Source: Zobellella iuensis
Lineage (GTDB): Bacteria; Pseudomonadota; Gammaproteobacteria; Enterobacterales; Aeromonadaceae
Direction of reading: 5' to 3'
NCBI RefSeq assembly: GCF_016746085.1
Contig: NZ_JAERTZ010000015.1
Coordinates: 56,241 to 120,240 of the forward strand
DNA length: 64,000 nt
Shown here one piece after another: positions 8,325 through 17,129 of the stretch (position 1 is its first letter; each line of letters begins with the position of its first letter). The translations under genes and the position numbers were made by a program. The notes below the pieces were generated by a model, which saw nothing but the letters and a program-made list of their open reading frames with translations, searched no databases and was not told the origin of the DNA.

Positions 8325-9323
8325 CTAGAGCCGCTGGCGCCGCTCGCTCAGGTAGCGCATCCGGTACAGCTGCCAGTCGCCGCCGGCCTGGCGGCACAGG
8401 CCGTAGCGGAAGCTGGCCGGCAGGGCGGGCCAGTCGTAGCGCAGATCGCTGAACCAGACACAGCGTTCGTCCTCATACTGCTCCAACCGGTACAGGTAGG
8501 GATAGCGGGCGAAGTCGCGAAAGGGCCGGAACTGTGGGTGCCGCCAGGCCTGCTCCACCTCCGCCTGCCAGTCCGGGTCGGCGCTGCTCGGGCCATAGGG
8601 CTGCCAGCGGGCCCCGACTCCGGCCTGGTAGCCCTGCCGCCAGCCGGGGTAGCCGAGCCGGGAAGAGACCCGGGCGGCGACGGGATCCGGCGCCAGCCGC
8701 AGGTAGAGCGACTGCTGGCGGTGGGGGTCGATCAATTGCCAGTACAGGGGGGAAAAGGGCTGGGGAATGGCCACGGGCGCACCGCCCTGGTACAGGGCCA
8801 GTTGCTTGAGCCCGAGCAGCAGGCCCAGGTAGAGGAGCGGCGGCAGCAGGGCGAGCCGCCGGCCCGGCCGCCGGTACAGCACCGCCAGGGCGATGGCCAG
8901 CAGCAGGGTGAAGTAGCCATCGATCACGAACAGCAGGTCGGCGCTGAAGCGGGCCCGGCTCAGGGGATAGAACAGCTGGGTGCCGTAGCCGGTGAGGGCG
9001 TCGAGCAGGTCGTGGGAGAGGATGCCGATAAGGAGGAGCAGGAACAGCCAGCGGCCCTGGGCGCGCAGGGCCGGGTGCAGCCGCAGCACCAGGGCCAGCA
9101 GGCCGGCCCAGAGCGGCGCCAGCAGCAGGGAATGGGTCGGCCCCTGGTGCCAGTAGGCGAGGAACTCCAGCGGCGACCAGGGGAAGAGGACGTAGTCGAT
9201 GTCGGGGAAGAGGCCGCCCAGGGCGCCCAGCCCCAGCCGCTGGTTGCGGCCCAGGGGGCAGCGGCGCGGCGAGGGCAGTTGCGCCAGGGTGGCGCCGAGC
9301 AGGGCGTGGCTCAGGCCGTCCAT
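8325..9323 (-). CDS. Membrane-bound metal-dependent hydrolase, YdjM/DUF457 family
   Basis: This 332-residue inner-membrane protein starts MDGLSHALLGATLAQL. The motifs SHALLGA, DIDY (FPDIDYVLF) and THSLLLAPLW supply the His and Asp metal ligands of the DUF457 family. HDLLDALTGYG supplies another His/Asp pair near residue 105. Several hydrophobic helices span residues 45-165. The C-terminal 150 residues are soluble and rich in Trp, Tyr and Arg. In Escherichia coli the relative YdjM is an SOS-induced membrane protein; the substrate is unknown. A TetR-type regulator gene ends 7 bases upstream, so the two genes may form an operon. Confidence 0.85.
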   Translation of the reverse strand: MDGLSHALLGATLAQLPSPRRCPLGRNQRLGLGALGGLFPDIDYVLFPWSPLEFLAYWHQGPTHSLLLAPLWAGLLALVLRLHPALRAQGRWLFLLLLIGILSHDLLDALTGYGTQLFYPLSRARFSADLLFVIDGYFTLLLAIALAVLYRRPGRRLALLPPLLYLGLLLGLKQLALYQGGAPVAIPQPFSPLYWQLIDPHRQQSLYLRLAPDPVAARVSSRLGYPGWRQGYQAGVGARWQPYGPSSADPDWQAEVEQAWRHPQFRPFRDFARYPYLYRLEQYEDERCVWFSDLRYDWPALPASFRYGLCRQAGGDWQLYRMRYLSERRQRL

Positions 9324-9329
9324 GGCCGT

Positions 9330-9896
9330 TCAGCACCGGGGGCAGAGCCGGGTCGCCCTGTCCAGCAGGCCGCGCAGCAGGGTACGGGTGGTGTTGAGGT
9401 TGTCGCTGCCGTCCACCAGGAAACTGGCCACGGCGGTGAGGTAGATGGAGGTGAGGGTGAGCTCTCCCAGGATGCGGCCGAGGCCGGTCGGGCGCCACTG
9501 GGCGGCCTCGACGAACCACTGCACGGTGCGGCTGACCCGGGTGATGCCGTGGGCCTGCAGGTGGAAGTGGCCCGGCTCCAGCTTGTAGGCCAGCATGTCC
9601 CGCACCAGCGGCCGGTAGGGGGCCAGGTAGTCCAGCCAGGCCATGATGCGGATCAGCAGCCGCTCCGCCAGGGCTTCGTCCTCGTCCGGGGGCAGGCCCA
9701 GCATGGCGGCGTCGGCCCGGTCGAACAGGGCCTCGGCCATGTCGTCCTTGGAGCGGAAATGGCGGGCGATCTCGGCCAGGCTCAGCTCCCGGGTATCGGC
9801 CAGCTCCTGCAGGCTGAAGGCTTCCCAGGAACTGTGCAGGGCGAGGTGGAGGGCGGCGTCGAGAATGGCGTCGTGCTCGGTGGAAAAGGTCGACAT
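9330..9896 (-). CDS. TetR-family transcriptional regulator
   Basis: This 188-residue protein begins MSTFSTEHDAILDAALHLAL. The helix-turn-helix at residues about 12-55 (FSLQELADTRELSLAEIARH, FRSKDDMAEALFDRAD) is the TetR_N signature. The C-terminal ligand-binding half has no diagnostic motif. The ATG at 9896 is chosen because it places the DNA-binding domain at the usual distance from the N-terminus; an upstream in-frame start would add 17 unsupported residues. It precedes the ydjM-like gene by 6 bases on the same strand. Its target and inducer are unknown. Confidence 0.85.
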   Translation of the reverse strand: MSTFSTEHDAILDAALHLALHSSWEAFSLQELADTRELSLAEIARHFRSKDDMAEALFDRADAAMLGLPPDEDEALAERLLIRIMAWLDYLAPYRPLVRDMLAYKLEPGHFHLQAHGITRVSRTVQWFVEAAQWRPTGLGRILGELTLTSIYLTAVASFLVDGSDNLNTTRTLLRGLLDRATRLCPRC

Positions 9897-9975
9897 GGGC
9901 GTGTCCGCGTTCGGGTGGCAACTGCCTACAGTATAGCCGCCCGGCACGCCCTCTTTCGGGTGGTGGTCAGGGTCC

Positions 9976-10563
9976 TCAGGGCAGGACGGCCTGCGGAGCC
10001 AGGCTGAGCTCCCGTACTTCTGCCGTGGCCAGGGGCTTGAGCTCCCGGTGGCGGCCCAGGGGCAGCCCCAGGGCCAAGGTCAGCAGGATTTGCAGGGTAT
10101 CGCCATGGCTCACCAGCAGCAGGGTCTGGCCCCGGTGCTGTTGCTCCAGCCGCTCGAGCAACTGCCAGCCGCGCCGGGCCACCTGGTTCAGGCTTTCGAC
10201 CCCGGCGTAATGGTGATCCGGGCTCAGCTCGTCCTGCTGCCACACGTCCGGGTAGCGCAGGTCCGGGCCGCCGTCCAGCTCGCCGAAGAAGCGCTCGCGC
10301 AGGGCGATGTCCTCGCCCAGGGGGCAGAGGAAGCGGGCGGCGGCCAGGGCCGCCGTTTCCCTTGCCCGCAGAAACGGCGAACTGATCATGCGATCCGGCC
10401 GGGCGAAGGGCCAGTTCGCCAGGGTGCAGGCCACCTGTTGCCGCCCCTGGGGGGAGAGGCCGTAGCCGGCCTCGCCCTGCCTGGGATGGCTGATGATGAG
10501 GTGGGCCTGGTTGGCCAGGCTGTGGCCGTGGCGCAGTACCAGATAGTGATTGTTCAGTGTCAT
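9976..10563 (-). CDS. Histidine phosphatase (phosphoglycerate mutase-like), last gene of phn-type operon
   Basis: This protein of about 195 residues opens MTLNNHYLVLRHGHSLANQ, with the RHG catalytic motif of the histidine phosphatase superfamily. The second catalytic histidine is in LLVSHGDTLQIL. Other conserved residues are R in SSPFLRARETA and E in FFGELDG. It is a cytoplasmic protein with no signal peptide. Its ATG overlaps the stop of the preceding permease gene (TAATG), so it belongs to the ABC-transporter operon. A plausible role is dephosphorylating the imported organophosphate, but related enzymes act on many substrates. The start at 10563 follows from this overlap. Confidence 0.88.
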   Translation of the reverse strand: MTLNNHYLVLRHGHSLANQAHLIISHPRQGEAGYGLSPQGRQQVACTLANWPFARPDRMISSPFLRARETAALAAARFLCPLGEDIALRERFFGELDGGPDLRYPDVWQQDELSPDHHYAGVESLNQVARRGWQLLERLEQQHRGQTLLLVSHGDTLQILLTLALGLPLGRHRELKPLATAEVRELSLAPQAVLP

Positions 10564-11396
10564 TACAGCAACCTCTTGCGCACCTGCACCACCAGCCACT
10601 CGGCCAGCAGCACCACCACCAGTATGCTCACCAGTATGGTGGCCACCCGTTCCCACATAAAGAGGTTCATGGCGTCGCTCAGCACCACCCCTATGCCGCC
10701 GGCGCCCACCAGCCCCAGCACCGCCGACTCGCGCACGTTAATGTCCCAGCGGAACAGCACTATGCTGAAGAAGGCCGGCATCACCTGGGGCCAGTAGCCC
10801 TTGAGCAGCACGCTGGCGGTGGAGGCGCCGGTGGCGCGCAGCGCCTCGATGGAGCCCATGTTGATCTCCTCTATGGCCTCGGCCAGCAGCTTGCCGACGA
10901 AGCCCACCGAACGCAGCGCCACCGCCAGCACCCCGGCGATGACCCCGGGGCCGAACACCGCCACGAACAGCAGGGCCCACACCAGGGAGTTGACCGAGCG
11001 GGAAGAGACCAGGAAGAAGCGGGCCAGCCAGTTCAGCCAGGGCGAGGCCACCACGTTGCCGGCGTTGAGCAGCGCCAGGGGCACCGCCAGCAGCAGGCAC
11101 AGCAGGGTGCCCAGGGTGGCGATGTGCAGGGTTTCCATCAGGGCACCGTGGATGGTGGCCGGGTAGGAGGCCCATTCCAGCGGCCACATGCGGGCGAACA
11201 TGTCCGCCATTTGCTGGGGGGCATCGAACAGGAACTCGGGGATCACTTCCACGGTGCGCACCGAGATCACGAAGGCGGAGACGATCACCAGGTAGACCAG
11301 GTAGCGGCTCAGGCGTTGCAGCGGGGTGAAGCGTTGCCAGTGGCGTTGAGGTTGGGACATGGGGGCTTGCTCCATCGACTGGGTGTGGCTGCTCAT
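10563..11396 (-). CDS. phnE: Phosphonate-type ABC transporter permease (second PhnE-like)
   Basis: This 277-residue inner-membrane permease has about six helices. It carries the PhnE/PtxC-type cytoplasmic coupling loop (LLAEAIEEINMGSIEALRAT, GASTASVLLKGYWPQVMPAF). The N-terminal 30 residues are hydrophilic, with helix one near residues 33-52. Its ATG overlaps the stop of the first permease gene by four bases (ATGA). The two permeases differ clearly and probably form a heterodimeric channel. The cluster lacks C-P lyase genes, so the substrate could be an organophosphate, phosphite or a phosphonate processed elsewhere. Confidence 0.92.
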   Translation of the reverse strand: MSSHTQSMEQAPMSQPQRHWQRFTPLQRLSRYLVYLVIVSAFVISVRTVEVIPEFLFDAPQQMADMFARMWPLEWASYPATIHGALMETLHIATLGTLLCLLLAVPLALLNAGNVVASPWLNWLARFFLVSSRSVNSLVWALLFVAVFGPGVIAGVLAVALRSVGFVGKLLAEAIEEINMGSIEALRATGASTASVLLKGYWPQVMPAFFSIVLFRWDINVRESAVLGLVGAGGIGVVLSDAMNLFMWERVATILVSILVVVLLAEWLVVQVRKRLL

Positions 11397-12175
11397 TGGA
11401 AAACTCTCCGTACCGCGTTGGACAGGGCCTCACCCACCAGGATCAGGGCGATGATGGTCAGCAGGATGGCGGTGACGAAGTCGTAGTCGAAACGCTGGAA
11501 GGCGGCGAACAGGGTGCCGCCCAGGCCGCCGGCGCCCACCAGGCCCACCATGGTGGAGTTGCGCAGGTTGGAGTCGAGCTGGTAGGTGGAAAAACCGATA
11601 AAGCGGGAGAACACCTGAGGCAGCACCGCGAACAGGATGACGCTGACGAAGCCGGCGCCGGTGGCGCGGATGGCCTCCACCTGCTTGAGCGAAATCTCCT
11701 CTATGGCCTCGGCGAACAGCTTGGCGATAAAGCCCACCGAGGCCACTACCAGGGTGAGGATACCGGCCAGGGCGCCGAAGCCCACCGCCTTGACGAAGAG
11801 GATGGCGATGATCACCGGGTGGAAGGTACGGCATACGGCGATCAGCACCCGTGCCGGCGAGGTGACCAGGGCGGGCATCAGGTTGCGGGCGGCGAGCAGG
11901 CCCACGAACAGCGAAATGAAGATGCCGGCCACGCTGGCGATCACCGCGATCTGCAGGCTTTCGATCAGGTCGTGCAGCAGGATCTCCCAGCGATCGAAGT
12001 TGGGCGGGAACATGCGATCCAGCAGGCGGGCGCCGTGGCCCAGGCCGTCGACGAAGCGGGCCCAGTTGAGATCCATGGCGCCGAAGCCGTAGATCACGTA
12101 GGCGGCGACCGCCAGCCAGCCCAGGCGGGCCGCCGGGCTCTGGCGGAAGGGGTTGGATCGGGTTACACCAGCCAT
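11393..12175 (-). CDS. phnE: Phosphonate-type ABC transporter permease (first PhnE-like)
   Basis: This 260-residue permease of the PhnE family has six predicted helices and the coupling loop [20 protein letters not shown] followed by [13 protein letters not shown], both typical of this importer class. A strong ribosome site (GGAGGTGA) precedes the ATG at 12175. The start lies inside the 3' end of the ATPase gene (13-base overlap), giving translational coupling. It works with the second permease, the ATPase and the periplasmic binding protein of the same operon. Confidence 0.93.
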   Translation of the reverse strand: MAGVTRSNPFRQSPAARLGWLAVAAYVIYGFGAMDLNWARFVDGLGHGARLLDRMFPPNFDRWEILLHDLIESLQIAVIASVAGIFISLFVGLLAARNLMPALVTSPARVLIAVCRTFHPVIIAILFVKAVGFGALAGILTLVVASVGFIAKLFAEAIEEISLKQVEAIRATGAGFVSVILFAVLPQVFSRFIGFSTYQLDSNLRNSTMVGLVGAGGLGGTLFAAFQRFDYDFVTAILLTIIALILVGEALSNAVRRVFQ

Positions 12176-12924
12176 GATTCACCTCCGTAGATCTGCTTGA
12201 GGTGGGCGTCGGTGATGCCGGCCGGATCGCCGTCGTACACCACCTGGCCGCCGCTCATGCCGATCATGCGCCGGGCGAAGCGCTGGGCCAGCTTGACGTC
12301 GTGGATATTGACCAGGGTGGGTATGCCCTGGCTGGCGGCCAGGGTGTCCATCAGCTCCATGATCTCCACCGCGGTCTTGGGATCGAGCGACGAGGTGGGC
12401 TCGTCCGCCAGCAGTATATAGGGGTGCTGCATCAGGGCACGGGCGATGCCCACCCGCTGGCGCTGGCCGCCGGACAGGCTGTCGGCCCGCTGCATGGCGA
12501 AGTCGGCCAGGCCCACTTTTTCCAGCAGCTCGAAGGCCCGATCCAGATCCTCCCGGGCGAAGTTGCGTCGCCAGGCCTGCCAGGCGCTCATGTAGCCGAG
12601 CCGGCCGGTGAGCACGTTTTCCAGCACCGTCAGCCGCTCCACCAGGTTGTATTCCTGGAATACCATGCCGATATGGCGGCGCAGCCGGCGCAGTTCCTTG
12701 CCCCTGGCCGCCGCCAGATCCGCCTGCTGGAACAGGATCTGACCGTGGCTGGGGGTGATCAGCCGGTTGATGCAGCGCAGCAGGGTGCTCTTGCCGGTGC
12801 CGGAAGGGCCTATGATGGCGATGATGCCGGGTTCGGTGATGTCGATGTCGATCTGGCGCAGTATCAGCTTGCCCGGGGTATAGGCGTGGCTGAGCTGCTT
12901 GATCTGCAGATAGGAGGTGGTCAT
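12163..12924 (-). CDS. phnC: Phosphonate-type ABC transporter ATP-binding protein
   Basis: This 253-residue ATPase begins [15 protein letters not shown]. Walker A is GPSGTGKST, the Q-loop lies in [20 protein letters not shown], the signature is [15 protein letters not shown], Walker B is [13 protein letters not shown], and the switch histidine is in [10 protein letters not shown]. These are PhnC features. The ATG at 12924 has a good ribosome site (GGAAGAA); an upstream in-frame extension is not supported. It energises import by the two permeases downstream. It is preceded by the binding-protein gene with a gap of about 100 bases. Confidence 0.94.
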   Translation of the reverse strand: MTTSYLQIKQLSHAYTPGKLILRQIDIDITEPGIIAIIGPSGTGKSTLLRCINRLITPSHGQILFQQADLAAARGKELRRLRRHIGMVFQEYNLVERLTVLENVLTGRLGYMSAWQAWRRNFAREDLDRAFELLEKVGLADFAMQRADSLSGGQRQRVGIARALMQHPYILLADEPTSSLDPKTAVEIMELMDTLAASQGIPTLVNIHDVKLAQRFARRMIGMSGGQVVYDGDPAGITDAHLKQIYGGESWLV

Positions 12925-13030
12925 CAGTTCTTCCTTGCTGATTATCGGGTTGTTCGGGCAATGGCGATCCACAGGCTGTGCCCGCAGGCACAGCCGTGGT
13001 AACACCGTTATGGGTTAAACGGGATGGCGG

Positions 13031-14068
13031 TTACTGCTGGGCCTGTTGCGCCAGGGCTTCGGCCCGTTGCTTGGCGGCGTCGGCGGCTTCTTTCTCTGCC
13101 AGTTGCTGCAGGCCGTTCTTGGTGTAGGCGGTGCCGGTGGCGTGGGCGATGTCGCGGATGATCTGCCAGTCTTCCTTGTAGGTGATGGGGTAGAAGCGAT
13201 CGGCGCCGCCGAAGGTCTCCTGCATCTCGGCCGGGAAGCGGTAGCTGTCGAAGGCGTCCTTGATATTGGCCACCAGATCCGGGTGCAGATCGTGGGCATA
13301 GCCGAAGGCGGAGGTGGGGAAACGGGCACTGGTATAGATGGTGCGGAAGTCCTCGCCCTTGACCCGGCCGGCCTCGACCATGCGATCGTAGACGTCGGAG
13401 GCCACGGGAGCGGCGTCGTAGTCGCCGGACAGTACGCCCATCACCGACTGGTCATGCTTGCCGGAATAGACCACCTTGTAGTCTTCGTCCGGGGTCAGAC
13501 CGATCAGCGGAAACAGGGCGCGGGGCGCCAGGTTGCCGGAGTTGGAGGACACGGCGGTGTGGGCCACCGTCTTGCCTTTCACGTCCTCCATGGTCTGGAT
13601 GTCGCTGTCGGCGCGTACCAGCATGATCAGGTTGTAGCCCTGGAAGGCCTCTTCGGTGCCCTTGACGGCGATGGGCACATAGCCGGCCAGGTTGACCGCG
13701 TAGCCGGTGGGGCCGGTGGAGAAGCCGGCGATATGCAGCCGGCCGGAGCGCATGGCCTCGACCTGGGCCGAGTTTGAGTGCACCGAGTAGTAGATCACCT
13801 TCTTGCCGGTTTTTTCCGCCAGGTAGTTCTGGAAGTCGGCGAAGGCGTCGCGGTAGACGGCGGGATCTTCCACCGGGGTATAGGTGAACACCAGGGTGCC
13901 CGGGTCCTTCCACTGCTTGGGATCGGCGGGGGTGTCGGCCACCATGTCGCCGTTGCTGTCGCAGTACATGTCGTCGAGCACGCCGCGGGGGCAGTCCTGG
14001 GCCTGGGCGGCGACGCCGAAGCCGAGCAGGGCGGAGGCCAGCAGGCCGGTGAGCAGGTTTTTGGTCAT
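13031..14068 (-). CDS. phnD: Phosphonate-type ABC transporter substrate-binding protein
   Basis: This 345-residue periplasmic protein has a signal peptide of about 23 residues (cleavage near AQAQ-DC). The PhnD fold follows, with PLVFTYT-like start LVFTYTPVEDPAVYRDAF, AGFSTGPTGYAVNLAGYVP and VAHTAVSSNSGNLAP. The Ser-rich loop is where this family holds a phosphonate or phosphate group. Two cysteines near the mature N-terminus (DCPRG, YCDSNGD) may form a disulfide. The C-terminus is an Ala/Gln-rich coil. It is the first gene of the operon, behind a sigma-54 promoter and a pair of palindromes. The ribosome site is AAGGA. Confidence 0.93.
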   Translation of the reverse strand: MTKNLLTGLLASALLGFGVAAQAQDCPRGVLDDMYCDSNGDMVADTPADPKQWKDPGTLVFTYTPVEDPAVYRDAFADFQNYLAEKTGKKVIYYSVHSNSAQVEAMRSGRLHIAGFSTGPTGYAVNLAGYVPIAVKGTEEAFQGYNLIMLVRADSDIQTMEDVKGKTVAHTAVSSNSGNLAPRALFPLIGLTPDEDYKVVYSGKHDQSVMGVLSGDYDAAPVASDVYDRMVEAGRVKGEDFRTIYTSARFPTSAFGYAHDLHPDLVANIKDAFDSYRFPAEMQETFGGADRFYPITYKEDWQIIRDIAHATGTAYTKNGLQQLAEKEAADAAKQRAEALAQQAQQ

Positions 14069-14133
14069 GGTTTTCGTCCTTATCTTGTCGATTATTCCGT
14101 ATGGGCGGTGCCCGGTGTTGCTCTTTCCCTATG

Positions 14134-14148
14134 GCAATATGGGTGCCA
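14134..14148 (-). promoter_or_regulatory. Sigma-54 (-24/-12) promoter of the phn-type operon
   Basis: The minus-strand sequence TGGCACCCATATTGC matches the consensus TGGCAC-N5-TTGC at every informative base, with GG-N10-GC spacing. Transcription would start near 14122, 54 bases before the phnD ATG. Its layout is nearly the same as that of the phosphodiesterase promoter at 15683-15697. Confidence 0.88.
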
Positions 14149-14210
14149 ATATTTTTAATCTTTTATTTTCAGTGTGTTAACTTTTTGTTTCTGGTTTGAT
14201 AACCGGCTTT

Positions 14211-14226
14211 GGGACATCCCTGTCCC
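14211..14226. promoter_or_regulatory. Activator palindrome GGGACA-N4-TGTCCC (phn-proximal site)
   Basis: GGGACATCCCTGTCCC is a perfect 6+6 inverted repeat with a four-base spacer. Its near edge lies 63 bp upstream of the first base of the phn -24 box, exactly as for the site in front of the phosphodiesterase gene. It is probably bound by the sigma-54 regulator encoded at 15791-17128. Confidence 0.8.
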
Positions 14227-14243
14227 GCCGGTTTTGTTAAAAA

Positions 14244-14259
14244 GGGACAGGACTGTCCC
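14244..14259. promoter_or_regulatory. Activator palindrome GGGACA-N4-TGTCCC (phn-distal site)
   Basis: GGGACAGGACTGTCCC is a second perfect copy, 33 bp (about three helical turns) from the proximal copy. The two sites therefore face the same side of the helix, as expected for cooperative binding of activator dimers. Confidence 0.8.
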
Positions 14260-14547
14260 TTGTGGACTGCCCGCTTATCCCTGCGACTCTCGTCGGTGGC
14301 AAACGACGTTTGCAGATTGGCACCTGACTGGTGGAGCGCAGGCGGCCCGCCTGCTTTCCCGCGCAGCGGGAACCCTCGGGCTGGCCCGCCACACCACAGG
14401 TTCAAAGAGGCTCGAGGCAGAACAGGCATTGCGGGCTGGGCTGTGCCTTCGCCCACCTCGGCGCCATCCTCATGCGGGCGGGCCGCCCGCGCCCCAAGAA
14501 TCATCCCTGCCTGATTTTTAAACTACATGGCGCTCTGGGTTGGTGTC
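14260..14547. repeat. Palindrome-rich non-coding segment between glpQ-like and phnD genes
   Basis: No convincing gene is seen here. Four short perfect inverted repeats occur: GCAAAC-GAC-GTTTGC at 14299-14313, GCAGGCG-GCC-CGCCTGC at 14338-14354, TTCCCGC-GCA-GCGGGAA at 14356-14372, and GCGGGCG-GGC-CGCCCGC at 14474-14490. This resembles a cluster of REP-like repeats. It may also slow transcription coming from the phosphodiesterase gene. No T-rich terminator tail follows any of the stems. Confidence 0.5.
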
Positions 14548-15618
14548 TCACTCCGCCTGCCGTTCCAAAAAGGCGACGGCCCTGTCGGGGAAGTCGGTAA
14601 AGACCCCGTCCACCCTGGCCTGGTTGTAGAAGACGTCGAGCAGCTGCTCGAAGTTCTCGGCGTAGGCGGGCAGCCGGCCTTCATCCAGGCGCAGGGTGTA
14701 GGGGTGCACCTCCAGGCCGGCGGCCTGGGCCCGGGCCGCCAGGCCGGTCAGCTCGATGTTGCCGGGGGTGGAGCCGTCGGCCACCACCATCGGCATCCAG
14801 GGACCGACGCCGTCCGCGTGCCGGGCCAGGGTGGCCATGGCGTCGGGCTCGAACATCCAGTCGTAGTCATAGGGGATCCACTGGCCCTGGGCATCCTGCT
14901 CGAAGGTTTCGTCCCAGTCGGTATGGGCCAGCAGCATCACCAGCTTGATGTCCATGCCGTATTCCGGCAGCAACTGCTCCTTGATGCGCTTGAGCTCGTT
15001 GTAGTCGAAGGTCTGCAGGTAGACCTTGCTGTCCTGCTCGGTGTAGCCGTAGCGCTTGAGCACCTCCAGGGTGGCGCGGGCGATGTCCTTGCCGTGCTGG
15101 TGGTGCAGCCAGGGCGCCTTGATCTCCGGGTAGATGCCGATGTCGTAGCCCAGGCTCTTGTTCAGGCCCTGGATCAGCTCGATTTCCTCCTCGAAGGTGG
15201 GAATGCGAAAGCTGGACTGCCACAGGGGAAAGCGTCCGGGGTAGACGGCGCCCTGTTTGCCTTCTTCGTCCTGGTTGAACACCTCGGTGGCCCGCAACTG
15301 GCGGATTTCGTCCAGGGTGAAGTCGATGGCGTAGTAGCGGCCGTCTTCCCGGGCGCGGCCGGGGAAGCGTTCGGCCACGTCGCTGACCCGGTCCAGGTAG
15401 TGATCGTGTAGCACCACCAGGCGGTCGTCCTTGGTCATCACCAGATCCTGCTCCAGGTAATGGGGCTTCATGGCGTAGGCCAGGGCCTTGGCCGCCAGGG
15501 TGTGCTCCGGCAGGTAGCCTGAAGCACCCCGATGGGCCACGACGATCTGTTCGGCCTGCAGCCAGGGAGAGCACAGCAGGGTGGTGGCCAGCAGGCCGCT
15601 CAGCACGGTTTTGGTCAT
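14548..15618 (-). CDS. glpQ: Periplasmic glycerophosphodiester phosphodiesterase
   Basis: This 356-residue enzyme has a signal peptide (about 22 residues, ending LQAEQ). Catalytic and metal-site motifs of the GDPD family are clear: VAHRGASGYLPEHT (His and Arg), EQDLVMTKDDRLVVLHDHYLD (Glu, Asp, His) and DIGIYPEIKAP (Glu near the barrel centre). It hydrolyses glycerophosphodiesters such as glycerophosphocholine to glycerol-3-phosphate and an alcohol in the periplasm. The length matches GlpQ. The gene has its own sigma-54 promoter with one GGGACA-N4-TGTCCC site, shared in design with the downstream phn-type operon. The product could therefore supply substrate to that importer. Confidence 0.94.
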   Translation of the reverse strand: MTKTVLSGLLATTLLCSPWLQAEQIVVAHRGASGYLPEHTLAAKALAYAMKPHYLEQDLVMTKDDRLVVLHDHYLDRVSDVAERFPGRAREDGRYYAIDFTLDEIRQLRATEVFNQDEEGKQGAVYPGRFPLWQSSFRIPTFEEEIELIQGLNKSLGYDIGIYPEIKAPWLHHQHGKDIARATLEVLKRYGYTEQDSKVYLQTFDYNELKRIKEQLLPEYGMDIKLVMLLAHTDWDETFEQDAQGQWIPYDYDWMFEPDAMATLARHADGVGPWMPMVVADGSTPGNIELTGLAARAQAAGLEVHPYTLRLDEGRLPAYAENFEQLLDVFYNQARVDGVFTDFPDRAVAFLERQAE

Positions 15619-15682
15619 GATGTCAGTCCTTCATCGTTAATTGAGTCCATAGGTGAATGCCCGTTTGGGCCCATTCCCTACG

Positions 15683-15697
15683 GCAAAATCGATGCCA
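15683..15697 (-). promoter_or_regulatory. Sigma-54 (-24/-12) promoter of the phosphodiesterase gene
   Basis: The minus-strand sequence TGGCATCGATTTTGC has the GG-N10-GC spacing and five of six bases of each half. Transcription would start near 15671, 53 bases ahead of the ATG at 15618. The segment between this box and the activator site is AT-rich, which would suit DNA bending. Confidence 0.87.
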
Positions 15698-15759
15698 TGA
15701 TTTTTTATCTTTATATTTCATATTGTTATAAAGTTATGATGACAAGCGAGGAGGACTTT

Positions 15760-15775
15760 GGGACAGGGTTGTCCC
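15760..15775. promoter_or_regulatory. Activator palindrome GGGACA-N4-TGTCCC upstream of glpQ-like gene
   Basis: GGGACAGGGTTGTCCC is a perfect inverted repeat. It extends to 12-base arms if the flanking CTTT and AAAG (15756-15779) are included. Its near edge is 63 bp upstream of the -24 box. It starts 16 bases after the stop codon of the regulator gene that probably binds it. Confidence 0.82.
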
Positions 15776-15790
15776 AAAGCCCGGGGAGGC

Positions 15791-17128
<1,338 letters not shown>

Positions 17129-17129
17129 G

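Noticed and set aside
10563..12175. Duplicated permease genes as an assembly artefact
   Set aside because: The two permease sequences differ throughout and overlap properly with their neighbours. Two PhnE-type subunits are common in this transporter family.
14174..14521. Open frames through the palindrome-rich gap before phnD
   Set aside because: They run across the activator sites and repeats, have no ribosome site and show no recognisable protein sequence.
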